64,000 nucleotides of DNA from Cryptomeria japonica (Eukaryota > Streptophyta > Pinopsida > Cupressales > Cupressaceae). Below are positions 23,732-33,754 of this stretch, piece by piece. The stretch spans positions 208,489,190-208,553,189 of the forward strand of contig NC_081409.1 of the NCBI RefSeq assembly GCF_030272615.1. Direction: 5' to 3'. Position 1 is the first letter of the stretch, and each line of letters starts with the position of its first letter. Made by a program: the position numbers and the translations under genes. The notes beneath the pieces were generated by a model. The model had not been told where the DNA came from and ran no database searches. It worked only from the letters and a program-made list of their open reading frames with translations.

Positions 23732-23826
23732 CAAGTCGGCCTTCTTCTTGTTGATTTTTTATTTTATTTTAAAGCTTAATTGCTAGGTCGGCCTCAACAA
23801 GAATCAAGGTAAGCGCTCTATATAAT
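23732..23826 (+). promoter_or_regulatory. Promoter 1 of the nested LTR
   Basis: CAAGTCGGCC (23732-23741) and AGGTCGGCC (about 23785) precede the TATA box TATATAAT (23819-23826). The same arrangement occurs at 28231-28325. GTCGGC is the reverse of GCCGAC, the core bound by DREB/CBF factors in plants. Confidence 0.6.
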
Positions 23827-24103
23827 GGGAGAGGTTCTTTAGCAAATTCAAATCATTCTTGCATTATCTCTCATGCGAACTTGAACAGCATATTTTGAGG
23901 AGCGAAATCCAGAAGATTGAAGGTGAAATTAAGCAAGTTTGAAGGTGAATTTCCAGATTTTGGAGAAGCTAGTGGAAGGTGAAGCTCTTTTGAAGGCTAA
24001 AGGAGGCGTACTTCATCCAAGGGAGGGCTATAAATCTTGCCCAACAAAATCCGGTCTTCTTCCTTCATTTTTCAAGGTTTTGTACTTAAATACTCAAGGG
24101 AAG

Positions 24104-24340
24104 GTATGAAGAATTACTTTTTTGAAGATCTCATTCAAGACTTATTGTGATCCCATTGCAATTTTGTAAAATCTAAGTCTTGAAAATCCAATTTCCATTC
24201 ATGATTAATTTGAAAATGTATACTTCTTGATTTATCATGACTTTTTTCAAATTAATATCTTAAGTTTTACCTTTGAAAGGTCTTAAATTTCATGCTTTGA
24301 GGTTTGATGCTCAAAAGACTAACTTCAATATTTTGTGTAG
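24104..24340 (+). other. Leader intron of the nested LTR (predicted)
   Basis: A GTATGA donor follows GGGAAG, and a TTTTGTGTAG acceptor lies 6 nt before an ATG (24347). The outer copy and the 47546 LTR have the same arrangement. Here the ATG opens only about 24 codons before a TAA. From 24420 to 24850 I see no gene. Confidence 0.55.
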
Positions 24341-24856
24341 GCATCAAATGGAGATCCCGGAGTTGGAAAATCAAGCCAGATCAAAGACGGTCTCCTCCAA
24401 GAAGATCAAGCAAGGATAAGGGCGACCTCCTCCACTCAAGCATCGACAAGGATGGCCTTCTTCGATCCGGCATCATCAGGAATAACTTCTTCCAATCCAA
24501 CATTCCAAGGCGAGATACATCAATCATCCTGCACATCAAAGACACAAGAAGTCAGAACAAGGATTCGTTGAAGAAGCAGATAGTTCTAGAATAGTTAATT
24601 AAAGCTAGCTTCTCAGCAACATCAAATTGGCATCAACCAAGTGTCAGACGAGATGGCATCCCAGTCATCACTCCTCTAGTCGGATTGGTCCACCTCAGCA
24701 TGTCCAGATTCAATGTACCTAACTTATGGGAGGTGGCACAAACTTCGATGTACCTACCCCAGCTATCTATTGGTCGAATTTTCTAGAGAAGACATGTGTC
24801 CTAAAGATATAATTTTATCATTGGTCAAGCATTAAATGTTATGTAATGGTTGAAAC

Positions 24857-24945
24857 AAACCCTAATTAGGGTTTTCATTATTGAATCTTGGCCATTGATC
24901 TCAAATGGATCTGAGCCATCGAATTGTATTCAAGGCACTATATAA
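24857..24945 (+). promoter_or_regulatory. Promoter 2 of the nested LTR with telobox palindrome
   Basis: AAACCCTAATTAGGGTTT (24857-24874) is a perfect 18-bp palindrome made of two teloboxes (AAACCCTAA). It lies about 65 bp upstream of TATATAA (24939-24945). The outer element has the same palindrome and TATA box at 32776 and 32858. The remaining 870 bp to the LTR end is non-coding. Confidence 0.6.
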
Positions 24946-25861
24946 GCCCCGACTCTTCATTTTGTAAAGGCAGTTGTAAAGATAGTTAGAGAGGAGTTAA
25001 TAGAATAGAGGGTAGTTAGAAGGTGATTAGCTAGTTGATAGAATAGCAATTAGAGTAGAGTAGAGAGAGAAGGCAAAGATTGTTGCCAAGATGTTGTTGT
25101 AAAAGACTTGTAAAACTTCATTGAAGAAATGGTGAAATTTATGGGTCGATTCGACAATTTGCATGGTCTCTACACTTCTCATATTTGATTTCATGTTATT
25201 AGATGAGTGGAAGAAATGTGTTTGATTGATGGTGAAATTCGTATATCCATACTACTAGCAGTTTGTTGATTGCAGACTTGCCTTGTGTAGTCAACTGGAA
25301 TCATTCAGCCTAAGCTTAACTTCAATTGTCGCTTCTTCATTGATATGCATCAACCTGATGGTGTCTATGCCTGCAGTGATGATTTGAACATCATAAAGCT
25401 TTCCTTTGAAGATCGCACTAACCTTGTGGAGATGGTCCTATGATGTCAAAACAAGACTTAGTTAGAATTTCATCAAAGATCAATCATTGCTCCTACATTC
25501 CTTAGTATTAGGATTAGATTCTTTCCTCACCCTCATCTTTTTTCCTTTTTTTCAAATCAAAGTTAGTAAGACTTGTGATTCCAGCAAATCAGACGTTCAG
25601 TCATCAAGTGTAAGTCCCCTTGTGATTCCAGCAAATCACATCATACCACAAAGAGCTTATTCACACGTAGAGATCCTACATACAAGAACCTTGAAGTCAT
25701 CCCGATTGATCCTTTTTGTGACATCTTCAGCATTCGGAGACTTTATTCAAGAGAGGATAAGGTACCTTTAGGTATTTTATTCTGTGTTCGCATGTGCATA
25801 AAAAACACATCAACAAGTGGTTTGGAGTTGGAGAAGTGGAGAATCAAGCCTAGAAAATGAT

Positions 25862-27795
25862 TTTCGCTCCTAACCCTTCCAAAGGGTCCAGAGCGAAAAT
25901 CTTCATGGACCTCATTGTCTTCCTTGTTAGGCCAAGCTCTTAGTGTCCAAGGCATGTTGGAGGAAGGATAGACATATTCTTGCCTTGAGGAAGATTGAAG
26001 TTTGAAAAATGAGCAATCAAAGCCTAAATCAAGATTTTCGCTCCTGACCCTTCCGAAGGGTTCAAAGCGAAAATCAACCTAAGACTCATTTCTTTCCTTA
26101 TTTGGCCAAATTTTGATGTCCAAGGCATGTTGAAAGAGAGAATGGGCATATTGAAATCCTTAAAGATGTTTGAAAGCGTTGGAGAATGAAGGTTTTAGCC
26201 AAGAAAGGTGAATTTCGCTCCTAACCCTTCCCAAGGGTCCAGAGCGAAATTCCTCACAAGCCTACCTTTTTACCTTGTTTTGGCTTTAGACCTTATCCCT
26301 TGGGTGAAGAATGATGTTTGGTTTCCTTCTAGAGAAGATTGGAGTTGAAGAGATGAAATATCAAGTCAAGAAAGAGATTTTCGCTCCTAACCCTTCCAAA
26401 GGGTCCAGAGCGAATTTTCCCAAAACCTCTCTATGCTCTCAACTTTGTACTAGATCAAGTATAGGCTAAGGTAAAATCAAGAAGGAGATGTCCCTAAGAG
26501 TGACTTCAAGTTGCTAGAAATCATTGAAATTGAAGGAATTGAGCCAAAAAGTGAATTTCGCTCCTGACCCTTCCAAAGGGTCCATAGCGAAAAATTCTAC
26601 AATCACTTGTTTTCCTTGGAAAATCAAGTCAACTTTGAGTCTTTGTAGCTTGGATGTGTGGATGGAGAGGTGTTCTTGCCCTTTTTGAAGATTGATTGAG
26701 GTCGAATGATGGAGGAGTAAGCTCAAACCAAGGATTTCGCTCCTGACCCTTCCAAAGGGTCCAGAGCGAAAATCCTAGGATCACCTACTTTCTTTGCAAG
26801 AAAAGTTCAAATTTTGATTTTTATGGCCTAGATGGGAGTGAGGAGATGTGTCCTTGGTCTTGGAGGTGAATTGAAGTTAAATGATGGAGGAACATGCTAG
26901 AAAACTTGAAAATCGCTCCTGACCCTTCCAAAGGGCCCAGGGTGAAATTGTGCAAAACCTACCTTTTCCCTTAAATATATGCCAAGTCTAGTGAGGATTG
27001 AGATCAAAGAAGGCCTTAAGGATGGCTTCAAATTGCCAAGAAATTATCAAGTTTAAAGGAATTGAGTCAAAATTGGAATTTCGCCCCTGACCCTTCCAAA
27101 GGGTCCAGGGCAAAAATTCTACAATCACCTATTTTTCCTTGCAAAGTCAAGTCAAACTTGGATTGGATATGAGAGGGAATGTGTTTTATTGCCTTGTGAG
27201 GTGGATTCAAGTTGAAATGATGGAGGAATGAGCTCAAAACAAGATTTTCACTCCTGACCCTTCCAAAGGGTCCAGAGCGAAAATCCTAAAACACATCCTA
27301 TCTTCAAGGAGTTGGAGACAAGTCAGGCCTAGATCAAGTGAGGGATGCTCCTAGGATTGCCCTTGAAAAGTTTGTAGCCTTCAAATATGCTGATTTCAAG
27401 CTAAAAAGTGAATTTTGCTCTTGACCCTTCCAAAGGGTCCAGGGCGAAATTCTTCCAACCATCCTTTTATCCAAATTTTGAATGAAGTCAAGCCTAGACT
27501 AGAATGGGAGAAGCTATTTGGAGTGCCTTGGAAAGATTTTTGACCACAAAAGATGCATATTTTGAGCTAAAAATTGGAATTTCGCTCCTGACCCTTCCAG
27601 AGGGTCCAGAGCGAAATTCCCATTATCACCTGATTTGCCCATGTGAGAAGCTAAAAGGATGGATCCCTAGACTTTGTTGGACTAAAACAAGCATATGCTC
27701 ACCTTGCAAAGGATTTTGGAGTGAAATAATTGGGGTAATTAAGGCCTAATAAAGAAAATCGCTCTTGACCTTTCCAAAGGGTCCAGGGCGAAATC
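25862..27795. repeat. Palindrome array, right part (12 units)
   Basis: Continues the left array after the nested insertion. Units lie near 25862, 26036, 26213, 26378, 26556, 26735, 26911, 27079, 27246, 27413, 27580 and 27757 (mean spacing about 172 bp). From 27796 to 28230 the DNA is AT-rich and has no gene. Confidence 0.9.
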
Positions 27796-28230
27796 CTTGA
27801 GAAAGCCTATTCTTCGCCTTGTTTGGGCTAGACAAAGAACATGAGGAGATGACAAGCCTAGGTGGTGAGGATTTTGACTGATGGAGTGAATAAGCCTAGA
27901 TGAAAAATTCAAATAAGCCTTCTTGAAGTAATTTAAGCCTTCCTCATACCTTAAGCATTCTAGTGCCTATGGAGAATGAGCCTTCATCAAACCTTGATCA
28001 AGCTTTAGCATCCACTAAGCTTACTCTTATCTTTTCACTAAATTTGCTAATTAAATCTCATTTGGGGGGGCTAAGACAAATTTGCATGGGTTAAGGCATT
28101 TATAAATTGATTAATTAATTTTCTAAGCCTTAAAATAAATTAAAAAAATCAACCTTAGGCTTTGAAATTAATTTGAAAAATCAAAAATTCGCATTTTAGC
28201 GCCCAAAATTTATTATTTTTACCTATTTAT

Positions 28231-28325
28231 CAAGTCGGCCATGCTTGTGGAGGGTTTTTTTTTTAATTTATTTAAGCCTTTACCAAGTCGGCCTAATGGC
28301 AAAATAAGGTGAGCGCCCTATATAA
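28231..28325 (+). promoter_or_regulatory. Promoter 1 of the outer giant LTR
   Basis: Two CAAGTCGGCC boxes (28231-28240 and about 28284-28293) precede TATATAAG (28319-28325). Position and order match the nested copy, whereas the DNA between is less similar. This would drive the LTR-resident ORF. Confidence 0.65.
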
Positions 28326-28700
28326 GAGAGGTGTATTTTGAAATTTTTAAAAATCATTCATTTTCCCTTGTGCGAATTTGAGGAGCAGAAGTTTGAAGGT
28401 GCGAAATTGAGCAGATTGGAAGATAATTTCCAGATCTTGAAGGCTAGTTAAAGGCGAATTTCTGATTAAGAGCTGATTGGAGGCAAATTTGCAGATCTTG
28501 AAGGCTAGTTAAAGGCGAATTTCTGATTAAGAGCTGATTGGAGGCGAATTTCCAGATTTTGAAGGAGGCTTGAAGGCTGATTGAAGGTTTAATTCATCAA
28601 AGGGAAGAGTCTAAAATTCAGATCAAAGACCTCTTATCCAGCAAATTCCCATTTTCCTTATCCATTCTTTTCAAGGTTGATAGTTAGAATCAGGGAAGAG

Positions 28701-28932
28701 GTATGTATAATCAGACTTTTGAAAGCTTATTCAAGATTTAATTTAATTTTTCATAGCATGGTTAAGTCTTTCACAATCTGATTTAATTCATAATTAGTAT
28801 CAATTTGAAAGTTCATAATTCTAAAGGTTTATCATATTATTTTCAAATTGTAATCTTCTTATTTCCTTGAAAGGTCTCAAATCTCCTATCTTTAAATGTC
28901 ATGCTCAAACCGGACTTAGGCGTTTCTTGTAG
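28701..28932 (+). other. Leader intron of the outer giant LTR (predicted)
   Basis: The donor AAGAG-GTATGT and acceptor TTTCTTGTAG give a 232-bp intron ending 7 nt before the ATG at 28940. Two other copies have the same layout. The leader before it (28360-28700) has two near-repeats of a gaaggctagttaaaggcgaa segment. Confidence 0.6.
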
Positions 28933-28939
28933 GTATCAA

Positions 28940-31900
28940 ATGACGACCCCCAAGGCCAGTGGATCCACTACCTGACAGGCTCTCATCAAGGAGGATCAGA
29001 AGAACGATGAATTGGAGACCAGGATCGTGTCTAAGTGGAGCAATATCGGAGACACCAATCTAGGAAACTTCAATGTGAAGAAGTTTCGGGAAGCGCCTTA
29101 CATCGGCAAGCCGTCACCTATTGCGAAGAGGATAATTGAGAGTGGCATCATCAAGGCCGCGGGTTTTCCTCCTGCAGTCAAGTGTCACGAGTTGATGATC
29201 GAATGTGCCCGGCACTATGATTCACATTTGAGGACGATCGTAGCCGAGGATGGAATTGTCTTAGCCTACCTTTCTGAGGAAGCTATAAGTGAAGCCTTTC
29301 ATCTCCCAGAGCAGAGAGACATGATCTACAAAAGTCTAGAAGAGCTAGGTCTGTGTACGAGGATGATCCTGATTCCTGCCTGAACTTCATCAACAAGAAT
29401 TCGTTGCTCAAAAGTCGACCTCGCCTGAACAAGATTCCCAATACACCGCACAAAATTGATTTCCAGGAAGAATTCAAAGACTTGATAACCATGCTCAATC
29501 GGGTTACTTTTCAAATGTTCGCGAACATTTTTAGTGGTGTCGCCAGATGTTGTGACCATTTCACACATCGCCCCATTAGAATGGGGACCCCCTCTTTTTC
29601 TTAGGGTTCTGTTTTCCTTAGTCAGGTTTTCTCTCTTTGCTTGCTGGGTTTGGAGTGAGTGAGTGGTCTCCTGGGCCAGGTAGATTAGGGTTTCTCTCCG
29701 AGGGCTCATGTCACGAGTTGATGATCGAATGTGCTCGGCACTATGATTCACATTCGAGGACGATCGTAGCCAAGGATGGAACTATCTTAGCCTAACTTTC
29801 TAAGGAAGCTATAAGTGAAGCCTTTCATCTCCCATAGCAAAGAGACATGATCTACGAAAGTCTAGAAGGAGCTAGGTCTGTGTATGAGGATGATCCTGAT
29901 TCCTGCCTGAACTTCATCAACAAGAATTGGTCGCTCAAAAGTTGCCCTCGCCTGAACAAGATTCCCAATACACCGCACAGAATTGATTTCCAGGAAGAAT
30001 TCAAAGACTTGATAACCATGCTCAATCGGGTTACTAGTGCCTCTCAAGCCTTCTTCTTCGACAAATGGATGTTCTTCTTCATACAAGTGATTGTGCAAGG
30101 AAAAGGAAAACTCAACTGGGCTAGAATCATTAGTAATAACCTAGACGTACAATTGAGGAGGTTAGCCCCTACCAAGTCTTTTCAGATGAGTTCATATGTC
30201 ATATATTCCTTAGTCAGAAGTTTTGAGTACGCAGGGGTGCCACACAGAGGAGTTGTTGGAAGAGGACCCAGAGAAATAAGAGTTTGTGATTCTTATATTC
30301 AACTACATCATCCACCAAAGAATGATTACAAGCTAATCAATGATACCTTCACGATGTATATCACCAGGACCTTGCAAGGAGGGATTCACAATCGATTGTC
30401 TCTAGAAGCACAGGAGCTCGTGAAGAAGCATGGTGCATGGTTCAATCAGTTTCCAAAATTCACATACATCAGAGTTCATGGATGTCCTTCACCTACCTAC
30501 ATGTTGCCGAGATATCCTACAGACAGAATAATATTACTTGAAGTGACTAGGCAGTTGACAGCTTATGCTAGAGCATCAAGACACAAGCATGGAAATGGAA
30601 TTCCCACGCCCATCCTGCTGGGAAATTCAATTGAAGTGTGTCCTAATTCTCAAGCCGCGGAAGATGTAGAGAAGGAGTTATCTCTATATTCATTCACATC
30701 CTTTGCCTCAAGGGAGAATTTTGATCCTCATGGTCATATAGAAGAGACAGTCGGGAAGAAGTACAAGCATGAGTTTCAAGTCAAAGACTTCTAGATGAAT
30801 ATTCAGGATGATATAGAAGTGAAAAGAAAGATGCATTCCAGGTTACCATTGGATCTCATCACGAAGTGTAAAGTTTACAGAGTAGTCGATCAAGCCCAGG
30901 ACAGTGGTAGATATCTCCAATCATCCTATGAGAAGGAAGATAAAGAAGTGAAGATGGATTGGAATGAGCCAGAGGTTTCGGACCTAAGAGCATTGATGGC
31001 TCCTGTGTTAGCTTGTACTCATAGATGGGTAGACGTACAACATCAAAAGTTGAAGGAGCAGAATGTATCCATGACATTCACCCTGGAGACAAGAACAGAA
31101 GGAGAGGCAAGTGTGAGTGAGAATACTTCTCATTCCAGGGGTTCAAAGAGAAAAGGACCTGAGAAGAGAGAGCCTTCCAAGAAGAAACAAAAGGTGAATC
31201 CTGATCGTCCACCAAGTACATCTTCTAGGCCTGAAAAAGAAGTAAGTCAAGGAGAAGATCAAAGGCAGATAGTGTATGAAATTGATGAGTCTATGGAATC
31301 CATGGTGCAGAATGATAATCGGGGTAAAGGACAGGCACCTCAACATTCATCTAGTCAATCTCTTCAGGTTGGTGCTCATGAACAACAGGAAGGAAAGAAT
31401 GATGATGAAGCAACATCTCCTTTCAAGGAAGATAGACCTCTGCCTAAAGAAATACAAGTTAAAGAAAGAAAGTCTTCTATTCCAGATTGGCTAAAAGAGA
31501 GGCTAACAAGGGTAGTTGTGGTCGAAGAGGAGGAACAAGTGTTCGACTTGGAAAGTCTCATAGGAAGTTCCCATGAAGAGGTCGAAAAGAAGAAGGCCAC
31601 CAAGATGTCAAAAGTAATTAGAGATGAAGCATGATCCTGAAAGGTCCAGATAGCTACACCATTGGTAGACAAGTATGAGGATGAGATTCTAGCAGAAGAA
31701 TATGATCTAGATACAATTGATCTTGGCCCACTTACCTCCAAGCAGGCTATGGAAGAAGCAACTGATTCAGTGAGAGCACTTAACGACAAACTCAAAGAAG
31801 AAATGGAAAAGAATAAGAAACTAGAAAGAGAGGTTAGTGCTTGGAGGAATTATTTTAGCCATCTTAATCAACCTTTCAGACAACAGGATCCAGCAATATC

Positions 31901-32666
31901 TCCTTTGCACGCACTTCCTCTTGAGTCAGTAAATGAGGCAGAAAGAATGAAGATCTTAGCTCAGATCATGAATTCTTGGATTGATGAATCTTACAAGGTT
32001 GCCATTGAATTTGCAACAAGGATGATGAAGACGGTCCACCGGGCTATCCAAGTTCTTGAGATCATCCATAATCTATTGGTAACTGTGGATGCATTTTCTC
32101 ACACTAGAGATGTTGTCATCCTGGTCTCACAAGTGATAAGGAGGACACCAAGACAAGTTCTAGCACAAGAGAAGATAATGAATGGAGAAGCCCATAGCCT
32201 TCTGCAATGGTCAACTTTGCTCCAGATAAAGGAAGTTCTTTTCAAAGATATCAGTTCTAGATGCAGCCAAGTTGAGGGAACCATCCACCCTATTCAAGAC
32301 AAGGTGTTTGAGGTATTGTGTACGATCCTTGACAGAAGAATTGAGATCGAGGCGGATGTAGACATCCAGGAATTGGAAGACAAGATCAGGATCATCTTTT
32401 GCAAAGAGGAGAACACAGTCACCGAAGAGCAGCGAAATCAAATGCATGCTACTATGTTCCTGATTGAGAAAACAAAAGAGTTAGAGCTTGGATGGGAGAC
32501 AAGTCTTCTCACTGCCTTTGATCAAGTCCTTCACTTGGAAGAAAGGATGAAGAATCTCCCTGAGATTTCCATTGCTGAGATTGAGGCGATCACGTCCAGA
32601 TTCATTGAATATGCTAGAAAAGAGCATAGAAAGGGGAACAAAGTTCTAGATGAGAAGTTGTTATAA
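28940..32666 (+). pseudogene. LTR-resident ORF, conserved protein of unknown function (outer copy)
   Basis: The reading opens MTTPKASGSTT, meets a TGA, and continues open to 29383. It then resumes after the duplication in 29847-30794, 30795-31634 and 31662-32666, separated by single stops or a shift. Removing the duplicated piece gives about 1,070 codons. The first 550 residues look globular (ESGIIKAAGFPP, then a WMFFFIQVIVQGKGKLNWAR-IISNN block, then LPRYPTDRIILLEV). Next come a charged, Ser/Lys-rich linker with a nuclear-localisation-like KKKQK stretch and an acidic run (VVVEEEEQ). A C-terminal part rich in heptad-like Glu/Lys helices ends at KVLDEKLL. The same order and motifs occur in 49470-53095. 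I recognise no family; it is neither gag nor pol as I know them. Confidence 0.7.
29183..30035 (+). repeat. Duplicated ORF segment around an LTR/primer-site junction
   Basis: 29183-29508 and 29709-30035 are about 94-95% alike. Between them are 39 bp containing a primer-site-like sequence (29528-29545, minus strand TGGCGACACCACTAAAAA) and 161 bp of LTR terminus starting TGTTGTGACC (29548). That terminus nearly equals 19423-19580. This is what is left if two LTRs of one element lost opposite parts. Confidence 0.8.
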
Positions 32667-32775
32667 AATGATGTGGCAACTTAATTCCTATTGGTCTATG
32701 TCTCCTCGCTATTTGTGCCAATTCCTATTGGCTATGGATTAATTATGTTTATCTAAATGGGGACTTTTTTGTAAC

Positions 32776-32864
32776 AAACCCTAATTAGGGTTTAGGTGTC
32801 AAGATCTCAGCCATCGATCTTCTTTTGATCCAAGCCGTTCGTTGTATTTGAGAGTGCTATATAA
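32776..32864 (+). promoter_or_regulatory. Promoter 2 of the outer giant LTR with telobox palindrome
   Basis: AAACCCTAATTAGGGTTT at 32776-32793 lies about 65 bp before TATATAA at 32858-32864. Downstream (32880-33749) the DNA is non-coding and ends in the LTR terminus. The third copy has TATTTAA at about 53367 in the same place but lacks the palindrome. Confidence 0.6.
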
Positions 32865-33754
32865 GCCCTCACTCACTTCATTTTAAAGAGTTAGAAAAAA
32901 GTAAGAGAGAGAGAGAGAGTTAGAATTTTTTAGAGTTCAATATTGTCAACAGCATAGAAATAAGTAGTGAAGAGAGAAAGTTGAACAATTGTTGTTTCAA
33001 TTGGCTATGAGATCAATGAAATATTGAAGTTATGGTGTTTTATTGCAATCCTTGTGGCTATTTTCATGGTTGTTTATCTTCTTGAATCACTCCTAGTAGA
33101 GATAGCATTTAAAGTTTTAAGTTTGAAGGACGAATGTTGTGCTTGATCTTTGATAAGACTCATATTCCAAACCACTAGCTCCTTACTGATTGTAAGAACG
33201 CCCTGTGTGGTCAACTGGAAACATCAAGATTGTTTAAGAGTCCAATCAATGTTGGAGGCATTGATATGTATTTTACTGATAGTATCTATCCCCTTAGTGA
33301 TTTGAAAATCATTGAATCCCCTTAGAAGATCGCACCAATTCCAGTGGAGTTGTAACCTCTTGGCAATATTGAAATTGGTAAAATCCTATCAAGACCAATC
33401 ATCACTGAGTCATTCTTAGGATTAATTTAGTCTCACCTCCTCAAAACCTTTATCTTTTGATCTTTTTGAAACATCAATTAGCATTAGGAAAATCTTGTTC
33501 CCTCATTTGAAAAGTAGTCACACGAACAAGCTTTCTCTGAAAGTACGTAAGGCCCCTTGAAAAACAGTAAACACAACGACCACTGGTGCTTATCCACGAG
33601 TAGAGAACCTACATAAAAGAACCTTGAAGTTTCACCGATTAATCATTTTTTGCGATATCTTCAGCATTCAGAAACTTTACTCAAGAGAGGATAAGATACC
33701 TCTGGGTATTTTATTCTATGTTTGGTCGTGAACAAAATACACATCAACAAAGCC

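Larger units (their letters stand above)
21436..25815 (-). mobile_element. Nested solo giant LTR without the resident ORF (4,380 bp)
   Basis: It starts TGCTGTGACG and ends ACACATCAACA. It is flanked by GGTGG (21431-21435) and AGTGG (25816-25820), a duplication with one mismatch. It has the family's layout: palindromes (21902-23480), promoter 1, leader intron and promoter 2. Only about 600 bp lies between the ATG and promoter 2, against about 3.9 kb in the host copy, so the ORF is gone. Having both LTR ends and no internal region, it is a solo LTR or a non-autonomous form. Orientation follows the primer-site argument made for the outer element. Confidence 0.8.
19423..33749 (-). mobile_element. 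Giant-LTR gypsy-type element with internal deletions; target duplication AAGCC
   Basis: The element is bounded by AAGCC (19418-19422 and 33750-33754). Its outer ends read TATTGTGACC (TGTTGTGACC in relatives) and ACACATCAACA, so LTR ends are TGTTG/CAACA. No gag or pol remains. A primer-site-like sequence and an LTR terminus occur in the middle (29509-29708), flanked by two overlapping copies of the same ORF segment. The simplest reading is two partly deleted LTRs: 19423-29508 and 29548-33749, with 39 bp of internal DNA between them. Strand is set to minus from the primer site, but the resident ORF and both TATA promoters are on the plus strand. The inferred undeleted LTR is about 9.4 kb. It carries a nested relative at 21436-25815. 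Confidence 0.75.

Noticed and set aside
24304-24594. Ser/Lys-rich 96-residue ORF
   Set aside because: Crosses the predicted intron/exon limit and is not in the frame of the family ATG; no match to the resident ORF of the other copies.
21436-25815. Helitron or DNA transposon
   Set aside because: TG..CA ends, a 5-bp duplication with one mismatch and shared structure with LTR termini near primer sites fit an LTR better.
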